Assembly: GCA_039105265.1 (NCBI GenBank)
Contig: JAPFFF010000526.1
Span: forward strand, 1-20,695
Source: Tritrichomonas musculus
Lineage: Eukaryota; Parabasalia; Tritrichomonadida; Tritrichomonadidae
DNA length: 20,695 nucleotides
Direction of reading: 5' to 3'
Part shown: positions 10,962 through 19,977 of the stretch, one piece after another
Layout of the letters: each line of letters starts with the position of its first letter
Position numbering within the stretch: the stretch's first letter is position 1
Made by a program: the position numbers and the translations under genes
The notes under the pieces: generated by a model
What the model was told of the DNA's origin: nothing
Database searches by the model: none
The model's input: only the letters and a program-made list of their open reading frames with translations

Positions 10962-12278
10962 ATGTCAGATATAATAATTATTCAAGGTCAAATTCGTTTC
11001 AATCCACCTATAACATATCAAAAAGTTGCAGATTTGAAAAGAGAACACAATTTTAAATATATAGATATCACAAATAATTATGTGACATGTTTAGTGCCCT
11101 ATAATTGGATACCAGCAAAGGGTTTTAGGGATGAATTAGAAATATTTGCGAATAATATGAAGGGCAAATTATTTAGAGAACGTTTTAGCGGTGAAATTTT
11201 GGCCTATAAAGGATCGCCTAATGCTAAATCTGCTTGGCGTTATTTCATTAAATATGGGAAGGTGCAAAGTGACAATAATGCTGCCTTTAAGTTCATAAAA
11301 TATTATAAGCCCAAACCAAAAAGACATGCAAAATGGGTGAAGCCAGAGCATGATGATGCATTACCGCCACCTCAAGAAGAGCCATCACAAAACAAAGCAA
11401 TCTTTCAGAAAAAGTCATCGTCTTCGGCCAAACCTATACTTAAAAAGTTGGCATCTTCATCGTCTTCTTCTCAAACGTCTACATTATCATCAAGCGGTAC
11501 ATCAAGAGCGCCATCTCCTCCCCCACTCCCACAAACATCCCCTCAATCATCAAAACAAACATCAAGGCACACATCAAGACCACCAACACCTCCAATGGAT
11601 CTAGACCAATTTATTGATTATAATGCAATCACTGATAATAATTCACAATTAGAATCAAAAGAAGTATATCCAAATCTAAAATTATTAATAGAAAAAGGAA
11701 AAAAAGTGAAAAGAATAGGACATGTAGCCTTATTGCCTCCCGATTGGTTCTATATGCTATATGAGAATCCGAAACAAGAAGCAGTGGACTCTCTCTTTGA
11801 GTATCTTAGTAAAGCTCCACAGTTTAATAAGAAACCAATTGATTATTATGATTGCATTGTAATTCCTGCTGAACTAGAGGAACATTGGATATTAATAGTA
11901 ATCGATAATGGCAATAAAGATATCGGTGTATATGATTCAAACATGGAAACATACCCAGATATCGGTAAAATAATGAATAAATTCTTGAAATCACAAGGCA
12001 TTAATCAGAAATATCCAATGAGATATAATCGTGTTCCTAAACAAAATAATGATATTGATTGTGCTATATAAATGATGCAAAATGCAAGGATATTATTGCA
12101 TGATGGTAAATGGCCTTATCCAATAGATGACGCACCTAATTTTAGACAAAGAATTGCACGTGAATTAAAGAGCAAATCATTAGAAACAGCTCCCCTCCCA
12201 CCTACACCACCCAGTTTTCAAAAGCATTCTAACAACACAGAAAAACCGACTCTCCCCAAAAAAAATGAGTCAAGCTGA
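10962..12278 (+). pseudogene. Ulp1/C48-type cysteine protease gene with unknown N-terminal domain, broken
   Basis: This is the largest gene of the element. It begins at the ATG after TTATTTTTATTCAAA. Residues 1-130 form an unrecognised, probably folded, basic domain rich in aromatic residues. Residues about 133-215 are a Ser/Pro/Gln-rich linker with long serine runs. From about residue 245 a protease domain of the Ulp1/adenain (C48/C5) class follows: a catalytic His-Trp in ELEEHW near 308, an Asp in VYDSN near 325, and the Gln and Cys of the Q-x5-DC box near 361-367. Proteases of this class remove ubiquitin-like proteins or mature virus capsids, and they recur in Polintons, adenoviruses and several large DNA transposons. 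The gene appears broken, with about one break. A short plus-strand frame inside the linker (11350-11604) is a shadow. Confidence 0.75.
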
Positions 12279-12423
12279 GAAGGAAAGAATCGAACAAGAG
12301 ACTTATAATTATTTTATTAAAAAAGGTGCATATCATTTAGCCAAATCATATAAATACCCTTATTAGAATGTTCATGAAGATGTAGAATCTGGTGTACCAA
12401 AAGATAAATCAAAAAGAATGTAA
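12265..12423 (+). pseudogene. Very small element gene, unknown, broken
   Basis: A short coding stretch begins with MSQAEKERIEQETYNYF and overlaps the 3' end of the protease gene by 14 bases in another frame. Its base usage and its Lys/Glu/Tyr-rich content match the other genes of the element, and it fills the gap before the next gene exactly, so it is probably a real member of the array. It appears broken, with about one break. The product would be near 50 residues, charged and helical. No family is recognised. Confidence 0.45.
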
Positions 12424-12448
12424 ATTAAAAATTTTTCTATAAATAAAA

Positions 12449-12817
12449 ATGCCAGAATTAATTTTGCCAATTGAATGTTCACTTTATTTTAATAAAACAT
12501 TGAAAAAGACAGAAATATCTGAATTATCAGAAATTTGTAAATCAAAGTTTAAATTATCAAACAAAAAAATAATCTTTACTGATTGGGCAAAGAAATTTGA
12601 TTGGGATGATTATGAGGACGTTAAAGAAATATTGAATTTAGTGGCCAAATATTGTTCAGTACACAAAATCACACTTTTTGGATCGATAATTGGTTATATA
12701 GGTGAAAGGAATGAAAATATGGTCAAATCGAAAGCCTATCAGATTCAATTGAAAAAGGGAGATATAATTCCAAAGGAAATAATTCTTCATGCTAGTAAAC
12801 CAAGAAAGAATAAGTAA
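12449..12817 (+). CDS. Unknown 122-residue basic protein of the element
   Basis: The intact open frame begins at the ATG after TTTTTCTATAAATAAAA. The protein opens with MPELILPIECSLYF and is lysine-rich throughout. It has a mixed charged helix around KFDWDDYEDVKEILNLV (about residues 50-66), then a hydrophobic stretch KITLFGSIIGYIGER (about 73-87), and ends with the basic tail KPRKNK. No signal peptide or clear membrane span is seen. No family is recognised. A nucleic-acid binding or structural role would suit the basic tail and the setting, but that is a guess. It lies 25 bp after the small gene and 20 bp before the next one, in the same compact array. Confidence 0.6.
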   Translation: MPELILPIECSLYFNKTLKKTEISELSEICKSKFKLSNKKIIFTDWAKKFDWDDYEDVKEILNLVAKYCSVHKITLFGSIIGYIGERNENMVKSKAYQIQLKKGDIIPKEIILHASKPRKNK

Positions 12818-12837
12818 GATATTTATTTTTAGTCAAA

Positions 12838-13104
12838 ATGGAGTTACCACCAAGAGTTAAAACACAACACCCTAATCGTGAAAATATTGTACATGATGCT
12901 AACGTTCCTGTCCCAATTGAGACTGCTTTTTTCTTAGAGGACTCACAAAAACTTGAATCCATTGATATCAAGAAAAGAAAAATAAATGATTTTGCAATAA
13001 ATAGTGTATCTAAACAATTTGTAAAAGGTACAATAGATCAACCGTCGTGCAATTTAGAAAATATGTCTTTGCTGAATGACAAGACTCTGCAAATGTTACA
13101 GTGA
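12838..13104 (+). CDS. Unknown 88-residue protein, last gene of the element
   Basis: The open frame begins at the ATG directly after TTTATTTTTAGTCAAA, nearly the same leader as the protease gene, which supports the start. The product opens with MELPPRVKTQHPNRENIV and contains a basic patch KKRKIN near residue 46. It is otherwise polar, with no recognised domain. Its last 13 or so codons overlap DNA that in another frame matches a DDE_1 transposase remnant. The original 3' end has therefore probably been replaced at a junction between two elements around 13000-13060. The upstream two thirds are the more trustworthy part. Confidence 0.45.
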   Translation: MELPPRVKTQHPNRENIVHDANVPVPIETAFFLEDSQKLESIDIKKRKINDFAINSVSKQFVKGTIDQPSCNLENMSLLNDKTLQMLQ

Positions 13105-13673
13105 TTATTCCTAGTTATGTAAGCTATTAAGATATCAAATTCCCAGTTGACAGACAAGAAAAAAGAGCATCACTTCTTGTTACTATTGGAGGCGATGGAA
13201 GTGGTTTTACTCCTGCCTTTGTTGTTCAAAGAAAAACTATTGAGATTGAACTATACGTGTTCGGATACATAGATACTGGTTTCTTTTCCACAGAACTTTT
13301 TGAAAAGTGGGCGTTTGAATATATCTTCCCAGAAGTAAGACAAAGAAGATCGAAGTTCAATTGTGTTCTTATTTTGGATGAATTTGATCCATACGATTCA
13401 GATAATTTTTTAAACGTATGTTCAGAAGAAGGAATTATTCAATTGTTCTTAGCCCCACATTCAAGCCATCAGACTCAACCACTTGATATCGATTTTTTCG
13501 GTACATGATAAGGAAAAATGAGCCGAATTACGGTACCAAGTGATTTGAGTCAACAAACATCTCAGATCATTCGAATCATTGATTCGTTCAGACAGACTTC
13601 AATCAGTTCAAATATTATTTCCGCCTTCCGAGGTGCATTTTATAACTGTGTTTATGAATGCACCTCCAACTAA
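13062..13673 (+). pseudogene. Broken pogo/jerky-like DDE_1 transposase
   Basis: This is a remnant of a cut-and-paste transposase of the DDE_1 superfamily (pogo/Tigger/jerky kin). In one plus frame, YVFAE at 13062 is followed by stops at 13077 and 13128. A clean stretch at 13131-13508 then carries KFPVDRQEKRASLL, GGDGSGFTPAFVVQRKT, FFSTELFEKW, FPEVRQRRSK, LILDEFDPYDSD and APHSSHQTQPLDIDFFG. The second and third catalytic Asp sit in LILD and QPLD; the part that would hold the first is missing. About ten residues normally found between the G-Y and the next conserved segment also appear lost near 13268. After a frame change, 13518-13673 gives ITVPSDLSQQTSQIIRI and SNIISAFRGAF, the normal downstream part. 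Two stops, one frameshift and a missing N-terminus show that it is dead. No terminal inverted repeats were found. Confidence 0.85.
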
Positions 13674-13778
13674 TCAAATTTATTTTTATCAATTTCATTA
13701 TTTATTTAGACAATTTCCAGTTTTCTCTAAAAATCGAAAAAAATCAAAACAAACAAAAAAAATTAAATATACTATATG

Positions 13779-13826
<48 letters not shown>
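13779..13826. repeat. 48-base poly(A) run
   Basis: An uninterrupted run of 48 A follows the DDE remnant by about 105 bp of AT-rich sequence. It could be a simple-sequence expansion or the tail of a retroposed RNA copy; nothing else seen settles which. Confidence 0.9.
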
Positions 13827-13828
<2 letters not shown>

Positions 13829-14089
13829 TAACTGGTAAGATAAATTATGAAGTGATGAAAGAAATTGCTCATCAAATATTATAGAGTTTTTAAATATGAA
13901 TATTTTGGTGATTGTCACAGATGTGGGTAATGGAATTGAGATTTATCACATATAAAAACATTTTTGCCATTTGAAGAGCCCGTTCCTTTTGCCAAGATAT
14001 GTCATTATCACCAGAATCATATGCATTTATAGTATATGAAATTCAATTACAAGTAAAATGTGATTAAGCATTCTTAGAAATGAGGGAAC
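13827..14089. other. Short stretch with possible coding debris
   Basis: No intact gene is present. Two protein-like plus-strand scraps of about 20 codons each occur in different frames: VTGKINYEVMKEIAHQIL at the left end and one starting MSLSPESYAFIVYE at 13999. Both end at stops. They may belong to a decayed transposase, but the evidence is weak. Confidence 0.3.
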
Positions 14090-14740
14090 TCTCAGGTAGC
14101 TGATTTTTCCCCTTCTATCTGTTGGACGTAATGACAAGCATCAATTCTCTTCAATATTTTACCATAATAACAGGGAATTTCTTTATTATCTCTTGCATTA
14201 TTCATATATATAAGAAATTTTAAGAGGGAAATGTTTGATGGTCTATGGACCAAAACGGACTTGATAAAATTCATTTTATCTGTCCTAGAAGATTATCTAT
14301 TACAAGAACTACGATTGTATATTTAAAATTTTGGCTTTGAGAATAACATTTTTTATTGTTTTTCTATATTAGTCAAGTAACCCACATGATATAACATATT
14401 TTTACATCATCGTTGAAGGCTTGGCAAAATAGACCACTGTATTAATTTTAATAGTTTCTTCACAAACTCTGAAATAATCTTTGCAGACTTTATTCAACAA
14501 ATCATGAGGAACACGCAGATTATGGACAAATGGAAAAAATATTTCCTAGAAATTGATGTACTTTTAGCCAATTCATAAATCTAATATCATTTATTGACCA
14601 ATAACTTTTGAATGCAGGTCAATAAATTTTTTTTACAATATCATTTGGATTTTGATTAAGAAGGAAAGAATCAAATACATATTTTGTCTGTAAAACATTT
14701 GAAAATAGTACTATCAGGTGAATTTTTTCTTCTATGAGGC
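14090..14740 (-). pseudogene. Decayed minus-strand gene, unknown, possibly transposase
   Basis: Three consecutive minus-strand stretches read like protein but lie in different frames. The first, from about 14740 down, contains FSNVLQTKYVFDSFLLNQN and, after one stop, SYWSINDIRFMNWLKVHQF. The second, near 14535-14405, contains VPHDLLNKVCKDYFRVCEE. The third is an open frame from 14274 to 14092 beginning MNFIKSVLVHRPSNISLL and containing EIPCYYGKILKRIDACHY. The run is broken by several stops and frame changes. No family is recognised. Orientation and style match the minus-strand remnant at 9436-10268, and the two might be the two ends of one older transposon split by a later insertion. Plus-strand reading is also partly open, so strand and coding status are not certain. 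Confidence 0.35.
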
Positions 14741-14838
14741 CAGTTGCTCGTAACATTCTGTATCAAAAGGTCTTAAATTGTAAAATTGGTTTCTTTTTTC
14801 ATGAAAAAACTTATAAAAATAAAACTTTAGTAGTATAT

Positions 14839-14925
14839 AGGAGTCGGTTTACGCGGGGGCTGTCTTCCCCAGCGTCAACCCGAACTCCTAACAAAGATAA
14901 AAAAAAAAAAAAAAAAAAAAAAAAA
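14839..14925. repeat. GC-rich hairpin with 27-base poly(A), candidate retroposon 3' end
   Basis: Bases 14839-14889 form an imperfect stem of about 20 pairs: AGGAGTCGGTTTACGCGGGG pairs with the reverse of CCCCAGCGTCAACCCGAACTCCT around the loop GCTGTCTT. The stem is much richer in G and C than everything nearby. Nine bases later a run of 27 A begins at 14899, then a TAAAA/ATAAA-type tail to about 14960. A structured GC-rich 3' end plus poly(A) is typical of SINE or LINE insertions; other copies would be needed to confirm it. An open frame that runs through it is an artefact of the simple sequence. Confidence 0.45.
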
Positions 14926-15054
14926 TAAAAATAAAAATAAAAAATATAAAAAAAATTTTTTTCTCCAAGATGGTTCTCACTACTGCCCACCATCGATGAA
15001 ACGGCACAGGTGCCTACCCCGAGAATCTCCTACCTCCCTTATGAATATATGTAA

Positions 15055-15225
15055 ATGTCATTTGTACCACTCAAAGACTTTACCAATGATTATGAGATAC
15101 TGAATAGGTGCCCCTTTACTATAAGACGTAAGAGTAATCATTTTATATGCAAAGATGCAAAACATATTAAGGGATATATACGAGTATGCATGAAATCATT
15201 GTTCTTAAATCATTCTTTTTGTTAA
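15055..15225 (+). pseudogene. Partial second copy of the HNH endonuclease gene
   Basis: The frame begins MSFVPLKDF and continues DYEILNRCPFTIRRK and KDAKHIKGY. It matches the N-terminal half of the HNH protein at 10634-10945, with 27 identical residues in the first 44 aligned without gaps. Similarity fades just after GYIRV, and the HNH catalytic half is not seen, so this is a broken partial copy of about 56 codons. The level of difference points to an old duplication, or to separate insertion of a related family member, and not to a recent local copy. No Rep-like or protease-like sequence flanks it. It is preceded by a GC-rich hairpin, a poly(A) tract and about 100 bp of unassigned sequence. 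Confidence 0.75.
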
Positions 15226-16362
15226 TTAAGGATTTTGGATTTTTTTTTTTTTTTTTTTTAATTTCTTCTTTCTTCCACATTTTGGTTTAATTCTTTAAGT
15301 ATTTCATTACGTGTTTGATTATATTCATCATAACTGTAACATTATAATAGCTTGCAGACAAATAAGTCTAATGCACTATGCAATACGAAGTGCTCGATAA
15401 TATACGTATGGCAGAAAACCTGCCATAGACCAAAGGTTTTATGGGAATCCTTTTTGGCTTTCCACCATATCAGACAAGACTCATTTCTTTGACTAGTCAA
15501 AGTCCTACCAATTTCTTCAATTCCAGTAAAAAAAGTATAATATTAGTTTTATATTTAGCTAATGTATGTTTTAGGTGATAACCAGGTATATTTCGGGTGG
15601 TTGATATGCTATTATTTATCATATATGAAAAATTATCGAATACATACTCAAAAAGAAAAATTTTGGCATTCTGAGATCAAAAATATCCTTTAGTTTTTTA
15701 AATTTTATTCTGAACTAATTTGGAAGCTCCTTTTCATAAAGTAGTCACAAAAATTCAATGCTAATTCATTTTCCATTTATTTTGAATGATAATATAGTCA
15801 TATCACTGTCATTCAATTTTTCATTTTTTTAATGGTGTTTTATGGATTATATGAAATTTAAATCATATATTAATATTTTTTAAATCATTAAAGCATATAA
15901 ATAGAAATATTTAATATAGAAAGTGGAATTGATATTTATCATTAATAAATTTTCAATGATATTTGTGATACATGTAGCATTTATAACCTGTAAATACATT
16001 ATTTTGCCATAAATATATGCTAATAACGATATATTTTATTATAGTAATGAAAATTATAATAATATTTCAACTACAAACCATGTGAAATGCTTTTATTTTT
16101 TTGAAATATCTTGATAAAAGACTTTTTAATCGTTTTAAGATATTTTTTTTATCTGTTTTGTATATTTTCATGTTATTAAAACAATACACGTACAAAAAAA
16201 ATGCTGCAATTATACAAGGAAGCACTTAAAAAAAAAAAAAAAGAAACATATTCCATTGTATTTATTGCTAACCGATATAACTATAATGAGTTTTTCTCAT
16301 ACAAATTTTTTTAAAAAAAGAAATAATAAATATCGATTAAAACAATATATTTTAATAAAAAC
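15226..16362. other. Gene-free AT-rich stretch
   Basis: No gene is supported. It begins near a run of 20 T (15240-15259) and contains one small perfect hairpin at 15407-15427. The rest is AT-rich sequence with frequent stops on both strands. Confidence 0.6.
15407..15427. repeat. Perfect 8 bp hairpin
   Basis: TATGGCAG and CTGCCATA are exact inverted copies around the 5-base loop AAAAC. No T-run follows and no gene ends here, so a terminator or RNA role cannot be claimed. Confidence 0.6.
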
Positions 16363-16767
16363 TGGGGTATAATCATAATTTCATTATATATTTAATTTTC
16401 ATGTTTTTGGCCTTTGCAATCCTTATAGATATCTCTGTGGTTGATAAGGAGGTTATAAAGAGTATTTGCTTCATAACTTGCTATAGCTTAAAAGTTATGC
16501 AGCAACTTTTGAATAGATAGAATAATTGCTAATAGAATATTTTTATCATGAATATAAAAAATGTTTATAAGTTTTCCATTACAGTAATCTGAAATCATTA
16601 TCTATATTTAAGTAAATATTTTCAAACTTCTGATTTGTGAATCTGTTTTAAAATACTTAAATTGCTTATAAATCATCAAAGTATTTTGATCAACTAGAAA
16701 AATAATGATCTCGATTAAAAGTCTTCTCACATTCAAATATTAATCGTCATAGCTAAATTATACCCCA
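16363..16767. mobile_element. Candidate 405 bp MITE with 11 bp inverted ends
   Basis: TGGGGTATAAT (16363-16373) and its exact reverse complement ATTATACCCCA (16757-16767) bound a 405 bp AT-rich segment with no coding capacity. The size and exact 11 bp inverted ends fit a miniature inverted-repeat transposable element. No clear target-site duplication is seen (flanks ...AATAAAAAC and TAACCG...), so a chance pairing is possible. Confidence 0.35.
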
Positions 16768-19700
16768 TAACCGTTTTTGGTTAAAAAACATTTTTAATGG
16801 TGAACTGTGCTTTCATTTCAAATTTATAAATTTATAAAGATAATTCAAAGGACTATTGCATATTTCAGCTTAAAGTTTTTTAATTCGTAAATTTAAAAAA
16901 ATCTTTGAAAATCAATGAAAGATAAATATTCATCTTGACATCTGAAGAAATTTGAGATCAAATATAGATGATACTTATTATTATTATGGAAAAAATAATA
17001 TACTATTATTTTTCTTTCTACAAATTTTACTTTTATTTCATACAAATTATATATAGCTCTTTTCAAAAAGCAAATATCCTGATATATAATTATCGGTAAA
17101 TCAAGCCTGAACGATGATTGTTGTTCCCTCAATATGATTTGAGTTTTCAAATAATTTCTTATACGAAACAATTCAATAGGGCTGAATTTATCTCCTTTTT
17201 TTCTTTGCATTCCAAATTTATTGTTATTATGGGGTTTGTGGTCAAAAATCGGTCCATCGTCTGAAATAGTAGAAATGGGCTTTCATGCATATCATATTTC
17301 GTTGATTTTTTTTCTTGAAACTAGACAACTTCTGGACATGTATTCTTCAGTTATTTTGTTGGCTACTCGTAAAAAGGCCCACTTTCACAAGGCTCAATGA
17401 CAGATCAGCAACAACAGTCGGTTGTTTTGACTGATTTCTTGCAGCTTGGAAGAGTCATTACACTTGGTATTTCTAAAAACTTATATTTTTGTCTTTTTCA
17501 AGACCAGAATTAATTAAAGATTCGGAAAAAAGTGATCTTTTGAATTATTACAAATTGGATTAAAAATATAACCATTTTTCTTTTTATTGTATTTAAAATA
17601 ACTAATTTCATAATCAACTTATTTTTTAAAATTTAAGAGCTTCATTTCACCATTATCAACTTTTTTCCAACTTTACCCACATTTTACTCAATCATTATTT
17701 TGATTTCATTAAAAATAAATCGCAATTTGATTTTCTATCATAATTTTGAATAAAAGAATGCCATAAACCAGATCAGTTTAAATAATCAGCTTTTAGTCAA
17801 ATTCAATTTTTTTGTGATTCACTTTTGCAATGAAAATAGTAACCATGAAAATTTTTAATCAGTAAGATTACTTCTTTGAATTTCAAGATATTGCCAACAT
17901 CAATGATTACTACCAATATTTACTGATCAATCAAAAGAAAAAAAATAGATAATAATGAATCTTTAATCATGGCCATTATCTCTTTCACTAATTTCAATAC
18001 TAGCCATATTCCAGCCATTTTTATTATTACTACAATTCATTTTTATTATTGCTTTCTTCTATGGCTGGATTATCTCTATTTATCGTTATTTTTGTAAGCC
18101 AGTTCATTTTCCCGTACCATTCAATTCTTTGAAATTTAAAATAATTCTCTCAATTAAAAACAATTTTTTTTGAATAGCACCGAAATCTGAAACACTGTTT
18201 AGCTTTTATCACCAGAAACATCTTTATCAAAGAAAAGAATCAGCAATCAGAAATTTGATTTTTAAAGCAGATTTTTTTTTTTAAAAATGTCATTCACTAT
18301 TTCATACAGTTAATAGAAATCAGTCATTTTTATACTCATCTTTTAATTGATGATAAAACAAAAAAACCGAGTGGTTTGTTGTATTTTTTTTTTTTTTTTT
18401 TTATATATATCTTTTTCATCATTATTTCTATCATATTTATAGTTATAATTGAATTCTTTGAAATAGACATTTGCGCGGTTTTGTAAAGTATGGCTATTTG
18501 GTCGTTCATTGAATTGCTTATTTTTCAAAGCTCCTACAGAACACCGTAAAAGTGCAACTTTTTGAATACTTTATGCAAAAAATTCTCTAGAAAAAGATGA
18601 TTGAGAGAGAATAATATGAATCATTTTAGTCTACATTATAATTGCCTTTTAAAGAGTGGAAAAAGAAAGGAAATGATGGAAAATGATTTTCGAAATAATT
18701 TTTCTTACTTGCCGCTTCTGCTTTTTTCTTAGCTAGATTTTATGAATTATCATAACCACGATCATAATAATCGTTTTTAGTTTTTGGACCTTCAGGCCCT
18801 TTTAACAAATTCAATAAAAATATATAGTAAGTTTCTACCTAATTAATATAAATATATCTTAATAAAAAAATATGAAATAAAACAAAAAAATATAAAAATA
18901 TATTTTACTAGTTAATTTAATATATAAAAAAGACATATAATTGAATTTTAATGTATTTTAGCTTTGATTATAATTAGAAAACATATTTATCAATTGAAAT
19001 ACCAATTTCAAATGTCAATTGTATTAGGAATGAACCAAAAGAGAAAATATAGTTTCGAATTAAAGTCACTTGATTATGAAGTTGATATTTATATTAAATT
19101 TCGTTAATTTACTCATGGCCACCTGATACACTTGCACAATTCAATATACATGAAATTTATTATATTTAATATAAAATTTTGGTCATTCGATTGCATTAAC
19201 TATGCTCAATTTTGGATCAATTCTACATAGATAATACTCAATGATATCTATTTCGTAAAAAAATCTCTAAAATACAAGAAATTTATTTTTTATTCATGAT
19301 TTGAAAAGAAATGAAAAAGAAAAAAATGGATCAAAATAAATAATGAATATCTTTTATAATTTTGGTATGACATTTTTTTTATTATAGTGAAAAAGATCCC
19401 CATACAATATAAAAAGATAATTTATAGCATAAATACTAATCATATGGAGTTCAATAAATATTATTTTTGCATGATTACTTTTTTTATGTCTTTTTGATGA
19501 ATATATTCATTTATAAGCTTATTAAAGCTATATAAACATGAAATCTATTAGAGATAACATGGAATAACAGAAAAAATACAATTTTTTATAAATTACTTAT
19601 TGAACCTGTATTTTTTTTATTTTGGCTATTTAATATGATATATAAATTGATTACATATAAAAGATTATTTAATTCATTTATCGAAAAAGGGTTTGCAAAC

Positions 19701-19977
19701 AATAATAATTTTTTTTTTATAATAACGAATTTTAACAGGGCCATTATTAAATAGATTATTAACAGTGAAATTAAAACAATTTCGTTTATTAAATTTTGAT
19801 CGCGTTTGAAAAAACTTTGATAAAATTTTTTATAAAAAACAAACTTTTTGAAAGAAACCGCAGAACCAAAGAGATTTTTAAAAAAACTTTTTGAAATAAA
19901 AATTGAGAGGGATATCTCAATTGAAAAATCGTTGGAAATTGAAATTTGAAAACAAAAGTTTTTTATATATATATATA
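16768..19977. other. Long gene-free AT-rich region
   Basis: Over 3 kb carries no gene I can support. Open minus-strand frames at 16893-17210, 18343-18528 and 19586-20023 are made of AT-biased residues (Ile, Phe, Lys, Asn, Tyr) with no domain. A 38-codon plus frame at 17397-17513 (starting MTDQQQQSVV) is too short to judge. A slightly less AT-rich patch at 17220-17480 may be an old transposon remnant. Poly(T) and poly(A) tracts recur. Confidence 0.55.

Larger units (their letters stand above)
10269..13060 (+). mobile_element. Compact element with Rep endonuclease, HNH and Ulp1 protease; possibly virus-derived fossil
   Basis: Six small genes lie head to tail on the plus strand, separated by 16-25 bp or overlapping by a few bases. 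In order they are a CRESS-type Rep endonuclease domain, an HNH endonuclease, an Ulp1/C48-type protease, a very small gene, a 122-residue unknown and an 88-residue unknown. This density is foreign to the gene-poor surroundings and typical of viruses, plasmids and large DNA transposons. No polymerase, integrase, capsid or ATPase was recognised, so neither a Polinton nor a complete CRESS virus can be named. The left edge is set where a minus-strand transposase remnant stops, and the right edge where a DDE transposase remnant begins. Both edges are inferred, and no terminal repeats or target duplications were found. At least two genes are broken, about one break each. Confidence 0.6.

Noticed and set aside
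11169-11604. Minus- and plus-strand ORFs inside the protease gene
   Set aside because: They are shadows of the protease coding sequence, and the plus one is a frame-shifted reading of the Ser/Pro linker.
10269-13060. A Polinton/Maverick or a complete CRESS virus
   Set aside because: No DNA polymerase B, integrase, packaging ATPase, capsid or Rep helicase domain was seen. An Ulp1-type protease or a nickase domain alone does not define either group.
13579-13779. 66-residue plus-strand ORF after the DDE remnant
   Set aside because: It overlaps the frame that matches the DDE family and ends in low-complexity Lys/Tyr-rich sequence, so it is a shadow.
14734-14993. ORFs on both strands across the poly(A) tract
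   Set aside because: They consist of poly-Lys or poly-Phe from the A run plus the hairpin and have no protein-like content.
16893-17210. 105-residue minus-strand ORF
   Set aside because: AT-driven composition, no recognisable motif and no supporting context; chance ORFs of this size are expected in such AT-rich DNA.
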